From NCBI RefSeq assembly GCF_020171725.1, contig NZ_JAIVAJ010000001.1, positions 682,001 to 746,000 on the forward strand: 64,000 nucleotides of DNA, read 5' to 3'. Below are positions 15,928 through 25,553 of the stretch, in pieces. Every line of letters starts with the position of its first letter. Position 1 is the first letter of the stretch. A program made the translations under genes and the position numbers. The DNA comes from Halobacillus litoralis (GTDB lineage Bacteria > Bacillota > Bacilli > Bacillales > Halobacillaceae). Below the pieces are notes generated by a model that did not search any database, had not been told where the DNA came from, and saw only the letters and a list, made by a program, of their open reading frames with translations.

Positions 15928-15957
15928 AAAAAGACTCCCATTCGGGAGTCTTTTTTT
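15928..15957 (+). terminator. Terminator of the cold-shock gene
   Basis: AAAGACTCCC pairs with GGGAGTCTTT around a 4-nt loop, followed by a T-run. Confidence 0.88.
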
Positions 15958-16062
15958 ATTTGCTTCGAACTTCCACATTTCTCCCCAAAACAAACTCTAT
16001 GTAAGATGATGCAATTGTGATATCCTGGTATTTCAAACAAATACTAGAATAGGTGATACAAT

Positions 16063-16452
16063 ATGAATTCAGGATTCAAAGCTTTTTTCCTTATCTTCTT
16101 TTTACTATCAGGAGTAGCTCTCGGGATTCTTGCCTTCTCTTTTCGAACGCTGATCCTATCTGACATCCCGGTTTCCTTTTCAGCTCCAGAAGGGATGACA
16201 GCGCTCCTTTTACTTTTCTCAGCAACAGCCGTTTTATCGATTACCCTTTTGTTTCTGAAGACCAATATCGGCTTTGGCATTATGACCATGCTATTTTCAC
16301 TGGCTCTGTTTTTTACGCTTCAAGTGTTGAAAACGGATTTGAAGAATGATCCGCCAGCCATTGCTCAATTGCAATTGGAACCCGTCCTGCACTCCGCCTT
16401 TCTTTTACTCTTCACCATCACCCTTTGGTTCAGAAACCGAAAAAAGGCTTAG
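16063..16452 (+). CDS. Four-helix membrane protein, unknown
   Basis: A 129-residue hydrophobic protein with segments at about 7-28, 44-64, 70-90 and 107-122, short loops, and a basic RNRKKA tail, so the C-terminus should face the cytosol. SD AGGTGAT before the ATG. No conserved motif recognised. It lies alone between two terminators and converges with map. Confidence 0.65.
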   Translation: MNSGFKAFFLIFFLLSGVALGILAFSFRTLILSDIPVSFSAPEGMTALLLLFSATAVLSITLLFLKTNIGFGIMTMLFSLALFFTLQVLKTDLKNDPPAIAQLQLEPVLHSAFLLLFTITLWFRNRKKA

Positions 16453-16486
16453 GAAAATAAGCAGGGAACAGCTCACAGTACAGATT

Positions 16487-16531
16487 AAAAAAAGCCTGTA
16501 GGAAAGGTCATCTTTCCTACAGGCTTTTTTT
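16487..16531. terminator. Long bidirectional terminator
   Basis: A ~20-bp perfect stem (AAAGCCTGTAGGAAAG with its complement) around GTCAT, flanked by A- and T-runs, between the membrane protein (+) and map (-). Confidence 0.9.
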
Positions 16532-16533
16532 AA

Positions 16534-17286
16534 TTAATCTTCTTGTTCAGTTAAGATCACCGGGCCATCTTTCGTGATGGCGATGGTGTGCTCATATTGA
16601 GCAGAAAGGGAGCCGTCCAAAGTACGGGCTGTCCAGTTGTTCTCATCCATCTGAGTGGCCCAGCCTCCGATATTAATCATCGGTTCGATCGTAATGACCA
16701 TCCCCTCTTTCAATCGTGCACCTTTGCCTGCCTGACCGAAGTGAGGAATGTATGGGTCTTCGTGGATGCCTTCTCCGATTCCGTGACCAGTGAAATCACG
16801 AACGACTGAATACCCTTCTCCTTCTGCATAGGATTGAATGGCGTGACCGATATCACCGATCCGATTTCCAACCGTAGCCGCTTCGATTCCTTTGTATAAT
16901 GACGTCTTTGTTACGTCCATCAACTTCTCGGCGTCCTCGCTGATTTCTCCGACCGCGTGTGTCCATGCTGAGTCCGCCAGAGCGCCGTTAAGGTTGACGA
17001 CCATATCAATGGTTACGATGTCGCCCTCTTCAAGCTTCTCTTTTCTCGGAAAACCGTGGCACACTTCGTCGTTAATGGAAGCGCAGGTTGTGAATTCGTA
17101 ACCTTGGTATCCTTTTTGTTCCCCTGTTGCTCCACGCTCGGCGAGGTATTTTTCAACGAAGTTTTCAACTTCCATCGTTGTGACACCAGGCTTTATAAAG
17201 GAGCGAAGCTGTTTGTGTACACTCGCAAGCAGTTTACCTGCCTCATGCATCAGTTCTATTTCGCGTTGACTTTTACGTTTAATCAT
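16534..17286 (-). CDS. map: Methionine aminopeptidase type I
   Basis: Removes the N-terminal Met from nascent proteins. The 250-residue pita-bread fold shows all metal ligands: Asp94, Asp105, His168 (FTGHGIG), Glu201 (TIEPM) and Glu232 (YEHT), with His77 in CHGF. SD GGAAGG. It stands alone here rather than in the ribosomal protein operon, which in Bacillaceae usually holds another map; this is therefore likely the second copy (YflG-like), an inference from context. Confidence 0.92.
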   Translation of the reverse strand: MIKRKSQREIELMHEAGKLLASVHKQLRSFIKPGVTTMEVENFVEKYLAERGATGEQKGYQGYEFTTCASINDEVCHGFPRKEKLEEGDIVTIDMVVNLNGALADSAWTHAVGEISEDAEKLMDVTKTSLYKGIEAATVGNRIGDIGHAIQSYAEGEGYSVVRDFTGHGIGEGIHEDPYIPHFGQAGKGARLKEGMVITIEPMINIGGWATQMDENNWTARTLDGSLSAQYEHTIAITKDGPVILTEQED

Positions 17287-17377
17287 AAATCCAGTCCTTC
17301 CTATTTTTTCTTATACGTATATGCAAGCATCCTTTTGTATGATAACGAAAAATACAGCTTTCAGCTACCTTTGAGGC

Positions 17378-17932
17378 TTAATCGACTGATTTTATTACTT
17401 TAGCCGGGTTCCCTCCGACAAAAACATCAGACGGAATATCCTTGGTGACGACGGCTCCAGCTCCGATTACGACATTATCCCCAATCGTGACTCCAGGATT
17501 AATGATGGCGCCTCCCCCGATCCACACATCATTGCCGATGGTAATAGGCCTCCCCGATTCCAATCCACTTGCTCTTGTTTCACGGTCCATCGGATGAGTG
17601 GCTGTATATAGTTGAACATTCGGGCCGATCAGCACTCGTTCTCCAATCGTAATGGGGCAGACATCGAGAAATACACAATTGAAGTTCGCAAAGAAGCCAT
17701 CACCTACACGGATGTTATACCCATAATCACAATAAAAAGGCGGTTCCAATCCATACTGCCCGCCTAGTTCACCGAACAGGCTCTCAATTAATTGCTCTCG
17801 GTAATGGGCTTCTGTATCTTTTGTACGATTCAAGTCAAATGTGATCTGCCTTGCCCGCGATCGTTCAAGAACCAATTCATCGTCCCATGACTTATAAAGT
17901 TCTCCAGCTAACATTTTTTCTTTTTCCGTCAT
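17378..17932 (-). CDS. maa: Maltose/galactoside O-acetyltransferase
   Basis: Left-handed beta-helix acetyltransferase of 184 residues that transfers acetyl from acetyl-CoA to sugars. N-terminal Mac domain (MTEKEKMLAGELYKSWD..., with LERSRARQI), then hexapeptide repeats such as ITIGERVLIGPNVQLYTATHP with the catalytic His, DVWIGGGAIINPGVTIGDNVVIGAGAVVTKDIP, and the closing VGGNPAKVIK. SD GAGGGTGG. Divergent from the acetyltransferase gene at 18045. Physiological role may be detoxifying non-metabolisable sugars. Confidence 0.9.
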   Translation of the reverse strand: MTEKEKMLAGELYKSWDDELVLERSRARQITFDLNRTKDTEAHYREQLIESLFGELGGQYGLEPPFYCDYGYNIRVGDGFFANFNCVFLDVCPITIGERVLIGPNVQLYTATHPMDRETRASGLESGRPITIGNDVWIGGGAIINPGVTIGDNVVIGAGAVVTKDIPSDVFVGGNPAKVIKSVD

Positions 17933-18044
17933 TTTGCCACCCTCTTTTCACCCAGTCTCTTCCTTTACTTTATCACACTTTTTCGCTAGTCTGAATGTAA
18001 TCCAAATGGGGCATAGTCCCCTTAATGACAGGGAGCGAAGTACT

Positions 18045-18551
18045 TTGCAGACACGCGAATTGAATGGTCAAGATGCAGAAGCTTATTATGAATTGCGTCT
18101 GGAAGCATTATTAACCAATCCGGATGCCTTTATTACAACGTACGAACAGGAGAAACAAAAGCCGAACCCGATCGAGACAACAGTCGAAAGGCTCGATTCA
18201 GACTTATCCAAAACGTTCGGACTCTTCTCAGAAGAAAAGCTCGGCGGAATCGTCACGCTGATGAAGGAGACCCACCCGAAGTTTTCACATAAAGGGATGA
18301 TTGTCGCCATGTATGTCACGCCGTCTTTCAGAAGAAACGGCGGAGCTCAACTACTCCTTCAAGAGCTCATCAATTCAGCAAGAGCGCTTGACTTGGAACA
18401 GCTTCAACTCAGCGTAGTGACGGAGAACACTCCAGCCAAACGCCTTTATGAGAAAGTCGGCTTTCACTCTTATGGAGTAGAGCAAAAGGCTATTAAGCTT
18501 CCAAAACGCTATTTGGATGAAGAGCATATGGCTCTGTTTCTACAAAAGTGA
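18045..18551 (+). CDS. GNAT family N-acetyltransferase
   Basis: About 168 residues. Motif A is VAMYVTPSFRRNGGAQLLLQELI (R-x-N-G-G in place of the usual R-x-x-G-x-G/A), motif B is VVTENTPAKRLYEKVGFHSYG. TTG at 18045 is chosen for the SD GGGAG 9 nt upstream and because a frame start at 17934 would overlap the maa promoter. Substrate unknown. Confidence 0.75.
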   Translation: MQTRELNGQDAEAYYELRLEALLTNPDAFITTYEQEKQKPNPIETTVERLDSDLSKTFGLFSEEKLGGIVTLMKETHPKFSHKGMIVAMYVTPSFRRNGGAQLLLQELINSARALDLEQLQLSVVTENTPAKRLYEKVGFHSYGVEQKAIKLPKRYLDEEHMALFLQK

Positions 18552-18611
18552 AACCAAACCGCCGTGCATTCGTATAGTAGGTAAAATGTTACAAAATGAA
18601 GGGTGTACATA

Positions 18612-19334
18612 ATGATTGAATTAACGAATCTCACCAAAACGTATCCCGGAAAGACAGCTGTCCAAAGTTTGAACCTTACCATTCCCGATGGAAAAATTTT
18701 CGGATTCCTCGGTCCAAACGGGGCAGGAAAATCAACTACGATTAAAATGATGACCGGCATTCTCCCTATGGATGGAGGTTCAATCCAACTGAACGGGAAA
18801 GACATCTCGAAAGAATCCATCGCTGCGAAAAAGTCAATCGGATATGTCCCGGACCGTTCCGATATTTTTCTCCGTTTAAAGGGGATCGAATACTTAAACT
18901 TCATTGCGGATGTGTACGATGTACCAAAAGAGGTCAGGGAGACAAAGATTCCTGAGTTAACAAAACAGTTCGGAATTTATGACGCACTCGACGATCATAT
19001 TCAAACGTATTCGCACGGAATGAAACAGAAGATTGTGGTCAGTGGTGTTCTGCTCCACGACCCGGATATTTGGATACTCGATGAACCACTGACGGGACTC
19101 GATCCGAAATCATCCTATACGTTGAAAGAAATGATGCGTGAGCATGCTGAAAAAGGGAAAATCGTGTTTTTCTCCACCCACGTGTTGGAAGTTGTCGAGC
19201 AGCTGTGTGATGAGGTGGCGATTATCAATCAGGGGAAGATTCAGTTTCAAGGCAACATGAAGGAGATGAAGCAGCAGTTCAAAGAAGACGATAATTTGGA
19301 GCGCTTGTTCCTGGAGTTGACACAAAATGGCTAA
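18612..19334 (+). CDS. ABC exporter ATP-binding subunit
   Basis: A 240-residue NBD: Walker A GPNGAGKST near 35-43, signature YSHGMKQK near 138, Walker B IWILDEPLTGLD near 155 and H-loop STHVLE near 192. It energises the adjoining permease, whose ATG at 19327 overlaps this stop by 8 bp. The ATG at 18612 has GAAGGG upstream; a GTG three codons before is less likely. Family members export drugs, peptides or lipids; substrate unknown. Confidence 0.9.
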   Translation: MIELTNLTKTYPGKTAVQSLNLTIPDGKIFGFLGPNGAGKSTTIKMMTGILPMDGGSIQLNGKDISKESIAAKKSIGYVPDRSDIFLRLKGIEYLNFIADVYDVPKEVRETKIPELTKQFGIYDALDDHIQTYSHGMKQKIVVSGVLLHDPDIWILDEPLTGLDPKSSYTLKEMMREHAEKGKIVFFSTHVLEVVEQLCDEVAIINQGKIQFQGNMKEMKQQFKEDDNLERLFLELTQNG

Positions 19335-20973
19335 AACATGGATCCTCATCAAAACGATGTTGAAAATGCAGTTCTCCACTGCAGGTAAAAGCGATATGGA
19401 GAAGGTAAGTTTTGGGTGCCTCTTTATCATGGTCATCCCGTTTGGTTTCTTCATTCTCACGATGTTGAACTCGCTCATTGGGTCTCTGTATGCGAGTCTA
19501 TCTCCTACAGAGAATGAGAATGTAATCCTCGGACTATTGTTTGTGTCTGTGACCATTATTTACATCTTTGTGACTTTGAGCACCGTTTTGAGCTCATTCT
19601 ATTTTGCAGAAGATGTGGAATCGTTTATTTCACTGCCTTTTCAACCTTATCAAATCGTAATGGGAAAGGCCGCTGTGCCCTTTCTATCACTCTATGGAAT
19701 CAATACGATTCTTCTGTTGCCCAGTCTGTTGTTCTACGGCATACATAGTCAATCGACAATCGTCTACTACGCCTTTGCGCTCATTCTCTGGGCTCTGACA
19801 CCGGTCATCCCTTTCGCCTTAACGGCGATTCTCGTCATCTTCATCATGAGGTTTGCGAACATCTCTAAAAACAAAGATCGAACGAAAATGTTCATGGGAA
19901 TGCTCGGGTTCCTCTTTATTATTGGCATCAACATTTTCATTCGACTGGATTCCAATCAGAACGGCACAGGGATGGAAGAAATCATCACCGAACAAAACGG
20001 CCTGCTGGACTTGGTTACAAAGTTCTTCCCGACGGCTTACTTCAGCTCAATCAGTCTGACCTCCCCCTCTTCCTTAACGGGAGTGATGTACTTGCTGCTC
20101 GTTATTGCGTTGACTGTTGGAGGCATTATTCTCTTTATGACCGTCGGACAACAATGGTATTTTAAAGGCGTGCTCGGCTTATCAGGCGGGAAGAGAAGTA
20201 CGTTCAAAGACAACCAATTGTCGAAGCGGACAAGAAAACAACCCGTGTTAAAAAGTCTTTTCCTGAAAGAGATGAGGACGATCCTCAGAACACCTACCTT
20301 CTTCACTCAGATTCTGGTACAGAGCTTATTTTTCCCTGTATTTCTCGTCGTCATCCTGCTGCTTGAATCGAGTGGCTCTCTTTCAAGTCTTGCCGCAGGG
20401 ATCGAAGGGTGGAGTGCGCATACAACGCTTATCGTGTTGATTGCGTTCACCATTTTAGGACTTGGAGTCAACCCTGCCGCTTCCTCTTCCATCTCAAGAG
20501 ATGGCAAGACGTGGTTTAATCATCTCTACTTACCTATTGCGGCAAGGGACGTGATCAACAGTAAGCTGCTAATTTCGTTCTTTTTGAACTTGTTATCCAT
20601 TACTGTTATTAGCGTTGTTATTCTTTTTGTCTTACAAGTCTCGATCCTCGTTTGGGCGATCTGGCTTCTGGCATCCCTCGCCATAAGCTGGATTACATCG
20701 ATGATCGGTCTCATCCTCGACTTGGAGCAACCGAAACTGAATTGGACAGACGAAAGAGAAGTCTTCAAGGGTCGGATGATCGGTTTGTTCGCCTTAGCCA
20801 TCGAAGCCCTTGTTTTCGCTGCCATGCTCCTACTCTTGTGGCTCGTCCCTGTTTTTCAAAACCTTGTTTTCTCAAGCTTATTCATGGCTTTCTATTTAGG
20901 GCTGACGCTCTCGATCGGACAGTGGTATTTGAATAAAAAGGTAAAAGAGAAGTACACGACTCTTCAAGCATAA
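19327..20973 (+). CDS. ABC-2 type exporter permease (large)
   Basis: A 548-residue membrane protein with roughly 12 hydrophobic segments in two blocks (1-265 and 330-540) separated by a basic cytosolic loop near 270-310 (SGGKRSTFKDNQLSKRTRKQ). Such double-length ABC-2 permeases pair with one type of ATPase subunit, here the gene just upstream, which overlaps it by 8 bp. Substrate is not predictable; Bacillus relatives are annotated as putative exporters. Followed at once by a bidirectional terminator. Confidence 0.82.
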   Translation: MAKTWILIKTMLKMQFSTAGKSDMEKVSFGCLFIMVIPFGFFILTMLNSLIGSLYASLSPTENENVILGLLFVSVTIIYIFVTLSTVLSSFYFAEDVESFISLPFQPYQIVMGKAAVPFLSLYGINTILLLPSLLFYGIHSQSTIVYYAFALILWALTPVIPFALTAILVIFIMRFANISKNKDRTKMFMGMLGFLFIIGINIFIRLDSNQNGTGMEEIITEQNGLLDLVTKFFPTAYFSSISLTSPSSLTGVMYLLLVIALTVGGIILFMTVGQQWYFKGVLGLSGGKRSTFKDNQLSKRTRKQPVLKSLFLKEMRTILRTPTFFTQILVQSLFFPVFLVVILLLESSGSLSSLAAGIEGWSAHTTLIVLIAFTILGLGVNPAASSSISRDGKTWFNHLYLPIAARDVINSKLLISFFLNLLSITVISVVILFVLQVSILVWAIWLLASLAISWITSMIGLILDLEQPKLNWTDEREVFKGRMIGLFALAIEALVFAAMLLLLWLVPVFQNLVFSSLFMAFYLGLTLSIGQWYLNKKVKEKYTTLQA

Positions 20974-20976
20974 AAG

Positions 20977-21012
20977 AAACCCGCGTGTCCATGAACAGGC
21001 ACGCGGGTTTTC
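20977..21012. terminator. Bidirectional terminator
   Basis: AAACCCGCGTG pairs with CACGCGGGTTT around a 12-nt loop between the ABC permease (+) and the zinc-ribbon gene (-). Confidence 0.88.
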
Positions 21013-21216
21013 TTAACCGAAGAAAAAGTCAAAGACATTACTTGCTCCGGACGCTTCCTTATTGTAAAACTCGGAGTAACCACAGTTCTTGCAATAGACA
21101 ACGGAGAAGCGGTTGTTTTGAACATCGAACATTTTGGAAAGTCCTGTTCCTGTCATCGCCACTTCCTTCTCCGCAGCATCCGTACTGCCACATTTTATAC
21201 AACCTTTTTCACTCAT
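21013..21216 (-). CDS. Zinc-ribbon protein, DUF2082-like
   Basis: A 67-residue protein with CIKCGS at 6-11 and VVYCKNCGYSEFYN at 39-52, i.e. two CxxC knuckles binding one zinc. The C-x-x-C-G-x-x-E-F-Y ending is characteristic of the DUF2082 zinc-ribbon family, suspected nucleic-acid binders. SD AAGGAGG. Function unknown. Adjacent to and co-oriented with the universal stress gene (57 nt gap). Confidence 0.78.
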   Translation of the reverse strand: MSEKGCIKCGSTDAAEKEVAMTGTGLSKMFDVQNNRFSVVYCKNCGYSEFYNKEASGASNVFDFFFG

Positions 21217-21273
21217 TCGTAATCGCCTCCTTATCTACTCTTACGAATCCATCATGATCCACGTTTCACTTTT

Positions 21274-21693
21274 TTATTTCACGATCATCACTGGACAATC
21301 CGCTCGTTTTGCCACTTTGTGACTAACACTTCCGAGGACCATTTCCTGAAGAGCATTAAGCCCCCGGCTTCCGATGATGACGATGTCAAACTGGTTATCA
21401 TTCGCATAGGAGACGATAGAGGGTCCTGGTTCCCCATGAATGATTTTAACGTCATAAGGCACCTCTTTCTCACCTAAGATCGATTCGATGGGCTTAAGAC
21501 GGTCGTGACGGCGTTTCTCGATGGTCACTTTGTCACCTTCTGTTAATACGTCCGTCTTCGACTGCTCCCCGTCTACTACATAGATGATGGTCACACTACT
21601 GTCTCCCTGTAAATGGGCCAGCTCTGCTGCGCGGTCCGCCGTGCGGATCGAGTGATCTGATCCATCGGCAGCCAAGAGAATTTTTCTGAACAT
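21274..21693 (-). CDS. Universal stress protein (UspA family)
   Basis: A 139-residue single-domain UspA protein. ADGS near the first strand and the nucleotide loop GSRGLNALQEMVLGSVSHKV (G-2x-G-9x-G-S) near 108-127 identify the ATP-binding type. SD GGGGGG. Divergently transcribed from the SulP transporter gene; UspA and SulP genes are frequent neighbours in Bacillaceae, suggesting a shared physiological context. Confidence 0.9.
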   Translation of the reverse strand: MFRKILLAADGSDHSIRTADRAAELAHLQGDSSVTIIYVVDGEQSKTDVLTEGDKVTIEKRRHDRLKPIESILGEKEVPYDVKIIHGEPGPSIVSYANDNQFDIVIIGSRGLNALQEMVLGSVSHKVAKRADCPVMIVK

Positions 21694-21900
21694 ATGACGC
21701 CCCCCTGACTCTTCTATTCACTCATTGGTTCTCTTTCTATATTTCTACTCTCTATGTAACCTTTCCTCCTTTATGGATACATAAAACCTTGACGAACCAG
21801 CTTAATTAAAAAAAATCATTCTATGTGATATAGAGTCGTAAATAAAAGCATTTGTCAGCATATAGACGCACAAACCTTTTTTATGCGCTTACATGAGATT

Positions 21901-21928
21901 ATGACAAATCGTGAAGCAATGTTATAAT
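21901..21928 (+). promoter_or_regulatory. Promoter of the SulP gene
   Basis: ATGACA (21901-21906), 16-bp spacer, TATAAT (21923-21928); transcript start near 21935, about 63 nt before the TTG start. Confidence 0.65.
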
Positions 21929-21997
21929 CTGTCACGTTCTTGCCGGTTTTTCATGCTGTTCTGGACAGCATCAATACGAATAGAAAGAGGTGCGCAA

Positions 21998-23470
21998 TTG
22001 AACACTCAAACAATTAAACAACAATGGTTCGGAAACGTAAAAAACGATACGCTTTCAGGCTTGGTTGTCGCTATGGCACTCATCCCTGAAGCGATCGCTT
22101 TCTCTATCATCGCTGGAGTCGACCCCATGGTAGGATTGTACGCTTCCTTCTGTATCGCTGTTGTCATCGCTTTTGTCGGTGGTCGTCCTGGAATGATTTC
22201 CGCCGCAACAGGAGCTATGGCTTTGCTTATGGTAACCCTCGTTAAGGATCATGGACTGGAGTATTTGCTGGCCGCTACAATTTTGACGGGTATCATTCAA
22301 TTCACGCTCGGTGCGTTGAAAATCGGACAGTTCATGAAGTTCATTCCGAAATCCGTCATGGTAGGTTTCGTGAACGCTTTGGCTATCCTGATTTTCACAT
22401 CCCAGCTCACTCACTTTGAAGGCGCTGGAATCCCGATGTATGTAATGGTCGCGGGTTCGCTTGCTATCATTTATATTCTACCAAGGTTCACAAAGGCTGT
22501 TCCATCACCTTTAGTCGCGATCATCGTCATGACGATTGTAGCGGTAACAACAGGTGCAGGTATGAAGACGGTAGGAGATATGGGCGAATTGTCTAATACA
22601 CTTCCAATCTTCTTACTTCCTGATATTCCTTTGACATTTGAAACCTTGCAAATCATATTCCCGATTTCCTTAGCTCTTGCCTTTGTCGGTTTGTTAGAAT
22701 CTCTTCTAACGGCTCAAATCGTGGACGATATGACGGACACGGAAAGTGACAAAAACAAAGAAGCCCGAGGACAGGGGATGGCTAACGTCGTTGCCGGATT
22801 CTTCGGTGGGATGGCTGGATGTGCGATGATCGGGCAATCCGTCATCAACGTTTCATCAGGCGGTAGAGGACGCCTTTCTACACTCGTAGCGGGAGTCTTC
22901 ATGATGCTCTTGATCATTGTATTCAATGACTTACTCGTTCAAATTCCTATGGCTGTGCTTGTCGGCGTTATGATCATGGTCTCCATCGGAACGTTTGACT
23001 GGAGCTCATTAACTAAATTCAAGAAAGCTCCGATTACAGATTCTGTCGTGATGGTTGTCACTGTCGGAACTGTTGTTCAAACGCACGACTTATCCAAGGG
23101 TGTATTGGCTGGCGTTATTTTAAGCGCGATCTTCTTCGTCGTTAAGATCTCGAAAGTAAAAGTAGAAGAAACCATCGATCAGCACACCCAAACATTGGTT
23201 TACAAAGTGAAGGGACAAGTCTTCTTCGCATCAACGGATAATATGATTGAACACTTTAATTACGGCGTCGATGCAAAGACGGTTCGTATCGATTTCCAAG
23301 AAGCCCATGTATGGGATGATTCTGCTGTCGCAGCAATTGATAAGCTTGTTATTAAATTCAGGGAACACGGCAAAAACGTAGAAATCACAGGACTGAACAA
23401 AGACAGCTCGCAACTAGTGGATCGTCTAGCGGTCTACGACCAATCGAATGCTTCGGCATCCAACCATTAA
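21998..23470 (+). CDS. SulP family anion transporter with STAS domain
   Basis: A 490-residue SLC26/SulP carrier. About 14 membrane segments occupy residues 15-385, with the signature [31 protein letters not shown] near the start and the glycine-rich [17 protein letters not shown] region. A C-terminal STAS domain (about 400-485) contains [20 protein letters not shown]. Substrates in the family are sulfate, bicarbonate or chloride; the UspA neighbour does not settle which. TTG at 21998 chosen for the SD AGAGGTG 5 nt upstream. Confidence 0.88.
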   Translation: MNTQTIKQQWFGNVKNDTLSGLVVAMALIPEAIAFSIIAGVDPMVGLYASFCIAVVIAFVGGRPGMISAATGAMALLMVTLVKDHGLEYLLAATILTGIIQFTLGALKIGQFMKFIPKSVMVGFVNALAILIFTSQLTHFEGAGIPMYVMVAGSLAIIYILPRFTKAVPSPLVAIIVMTIVAVTTGAGMKTVGDMGELSNTLPIFLLPDIPLTFETLQIIFPISLALAFVGLLESLLTAQIVDDMTDTESDKNKEARGQGMANVVAGFFGGMAGCAMIGQSVINVSSGGRGRLSTLVAGVFMMLLIIVFNDLLVQIPMAVLVGVMIMVSIGTFDWSSLTKFKKAPITDSVVMVVTVGTVVQTHDLSKGVLAGVILSAIFFVVKISKVKVEETIDQHTQTLVYKVKGQVFFASTDNMIEHFNYGVDAKTVRIDFQEAHVWDDSAVAAIDKLVIKFREHGKNVEITGLNKDSSQLVDRLAVYDQSNASASNH

Positions 23471-23481
23471 GAAAGCAACAA

Positions 23482-23522
23482 AAAGAAGCGTGAGATTCAG
23501 ATTGAATCTCACGCTTCTTTTA
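23482..23522. terminator. Bidirectional terminator
   Basis: Perfect 18-bp stem (AAAGAAGCGTGAGATTCA and complement) around GAT, between sulP (+) and an acetyltransferase gene (-). Confidence 0.9.
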
Positions 23523-23527
23523 TGCCT

Positions 23528-24076
23528 TCATCTTTGGCTGCTCTCCCATTCTTCCTTCAATAATCCGTACACAACGGAATCTCTCCAACGCCCTTTTACG
23601 TACAGGTCTTTGCGAAGAATCCCTTCTTTTTTCATGCCGATCTTCTCTAATACACGAATAGAGGAGACATTATCCGGATCACTGACAGCAGCTACTCGAT
23701 GGAGTTCGCACTTCTCAAAGCTATGCTTCAACATGAGGCGGACAGCTTGTGTGGCATACCCCTTCCCCCAGTGCTTATCGTGAATGATAAAGCCAATCTC
23801 TCCTACTCCGTCCCAATCTGTGATATTCATCTCGATACTACCCGCGATTTCATCCTCTTCTTTTAAAATGACAGAGAAAACAAAACGACTTCGATGTCGT
23901 TTCTCCCGGTCCCGGATCGCCTGTGCAATAAAGAATTTAGAATCGTCCTCATTATTTGGCCCCCAAGGCTGAAACTTACAAACCTCATCCTTTGAGGCAT
24001 ATTCATGATGCGCCTTCCAGTCACTCTGATCCAATTCTCTCAAATACATGAGGTCATTCTCTTCTAGAATATCCAT
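23528..24076 (-). CDS. GNAT acetyltransferase, RimJ/RimL-like
   Basis: A 182-residue acetyltransferase of the ribosomal-protein N-acetyltransferase group: N-terminal YLRELDQSDW, core IHDKHWGKGYATQAVRLMLKHSF (motif A, G-K-G-Y-A-T) and VSDPDNVSSIRVLEKIGMKKEG (motif B). Members acetylate ribosomal or small-molecule amines. SD GTGGAGG. Confidence 0.82.
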   Translation of the reverse strand: MDILEENDLMYLRELDQSDWKAHHEYASKDEVCKFQPWGPNNEDDSKFFIAQAIRDREKRHRSRFVFSVILKEEDEIAGSIEMNITDWDGVGEIGFIIHDKHWGKGYATQAVRLMLKHSFEKCELHRVAAVSDPDNVSSIRVLEKIGMKKEGILRKDLYVKGRWRDSVVYGLLKEEWESSQR

Positions 24077-24113
24077 AGGCTACCTCCACTTATTGTCTCG
24101 AGTGAGGGACTCT

Positions 24114-24485
24114 TTATAACCATCTCTTTACTTCTGTCATCCATTCAACCGGTGATTCCTCAACTAAGAAAGTACGGACACCTCGAATGGTATGAAGGTA
24201 AAGAAATCCATGTTCTCCTGCCAGTGAGCGGTGTGAAACATCATGTAATTCCGAAAGGGGTATTGTTTCAGTCGGTGTGTTCACTTGATCTGCCGTCAGT
24301 TCAAGACTGGCCATTTCCTCCAAATAGTGCTGACGGTTATCCTTAATGACTCGCTTCTTCAATACAATAGGTTGCGAAACAATCAAACCATCCTCCCTTT
24401 CTCCACTTAGGTCAAAATCCTTATGACCAGTATACCCTAACCATCTCCTCCTGTCTCTCGAGACCTTCTGCAGATGGCTTTTCAT
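24114..24485 (-). CDS. Unknown 123-residue protein
   Basis: Soluble, strongly basic N-terminus (VSRDRRRWLGY) and a C-terminal beta-rich part, GFLYLHTIRGVRTFLVEESPVEWMTEVKRW, resembling the last strand and helix of bacterial PH-like domains; this resemblance is by eye only. The ATG has no convincing SD, so the true start may differ, although the frame composition looks coding. It lies 38 nt upstream of the RimJ-like gene on the same strand and may be cotranscribed. Not recognised. Confidence 0.5.
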   Translation of the reverse strand: MKSHLQKVSRDRRRWLGYTGHKDFDLSGEREDGLIVSQPIVLKKRVIKDNRQHYLEEMASLELTADQVNTPTETIPLSELHDVSHRSLAGEHGFLYLHTIRGVRTFLVEESPVEWMTEVKRWL

Positions 24486-24584
24486 TGATCTTGTTTTGTA
24501 TTAGGATAGTAAGGGTGTTTTCATAAAGTCCTGATGTCAGGAAACGATATATGTATGCATCATTTTGAAACAGGAGGTACCGTC

Positions 24585-25490
24585 ATGAGTGATCGTAATA
24601 AAGGAATTATCCTTCTTCTTATATCTGCTTTCGGCTTCTCCATGATGGCCGCTCTAGTCAAGCTTTCAGGAGATGTTCCGACTGTCCAGAAGACGCTGTT
24701 TCGTAATCTCGTTTCTGCGATTATCGCGTTCGGATTCGTCATGGCCAACAAGGAACGACTTTTTGGTAAAAGAGAAAACCAGAAGCTTCTGCTCTCTCGT
24801 TCTGCATTAGGTACAATCGGCATGGTATTGTTTTTCTATGCCATTGATAACCTGGTTCTATCAGATGCCGATATGCTGAACAAGCTCAGTCCATTTTTAC
24901 TGATTATCTTCTCTGCTGTGTTTTTAAAAGAGAAAGCGAGACCTTATCAGATCATATCGATCATCATCGCGTTTCTCGGAACGCTGTTGATCATTAAGCC
25001 GGCCTTTTCGGTGGAGTTTGTTCCGTATCTGGCAGGCGTCGGGTCAGCTGTATTTGCTGCTGGAGCTTATACGCTGCTCAGGGTTCTAGGTGACAAGGAA
25101 AAATTTTATACGATTGTGTTTTATTTCTCATTTTTCACAACCGTTACCTTGCTTCCCTTTACCATCGCGTTTTACGAACCGATGAGCGCGAGCCAATGGG
25201 CTTACCTTCTATCTGCCGGTGCATTCGCAACACTTGGTCAGTTTGGTTTGACGATTGCGTATAAATTCGCACCAGCACGCGAAATTTCAATCTTCTTTTA
25301 TTCTACCGTCGTGTATTCTGCTCTGATCAGTATCTTCTTATTCGGACAGATTCCAGATGCCCTGAGCATCCTCGGTTACTTCACGATCTTCGGGGCTTCA
25401 TTCTATATGTTCATCCGCAACAATAGACAAGCCAAAAAAGAGAAGGAACCTTCAAAGCGTACCGTGGGGGAACCCAGCAAGCAGACGTAA
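24585..25490 (+). CDS. EamA/DMT family transporter
   Basis: A 301-residue drug/metabolite transporter with ten hydrophobic segments in two EamA repeats (5-140 and 150-285) and a basic C-terminal tail. The motif LVKLSGDVPTVQKTLFRNLVSA and APAREISIFFYSTVV match the S-adenosylmethionine/riboflavin-like DMT branch; substrate uncertain. ATG at 24585 with SD AGGAGGT. Closed by a strong terminator. Confidence 0.83.
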   Translation: MSDRNKGIILLLISAFGFSMMAALVKLSGDVPTVQKTLFRNLVSAIIAFGFVMANKERLFGKRENQKLLLSRSALGTIGMVLFFYAIDNLVLSDADMLNKLSPFLLIIFSAVFLKEKARPYQIISIIIAFLGTLLIIKPAFSVEFVPYLAGVGSAVFAAGAYTLLRVLGDKEKFYTIVFYFSFFTTVTLLPFTIAFYEPMSASQWAYLLSAGAFATLGQFGLTIAYKFAPAREISIFFYSTVVYSALISIFLFGQIPDALSILGYFTIFGASFYMFIRNNRQAKKEKEPSKRTVGEPSKQT

Positions 25491-25503
25491 TATGTTCAGA
25501 AAA

Positions 25504-25542
25504 TCCGGCTGAAGTGGAACTCCACTACAGCCGGACTTTTTT
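25504..25542. terminator. Bidirectional terminator
   Basis: TCCGGCTG/CAGCCGGA with inner AGTGGA/TCCACT, then seven T. Lies between the EamA (+) and ABC-F (-) genes. Confidence 0.88.
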
Positions 25543-25553
25543 TCAATACCTCT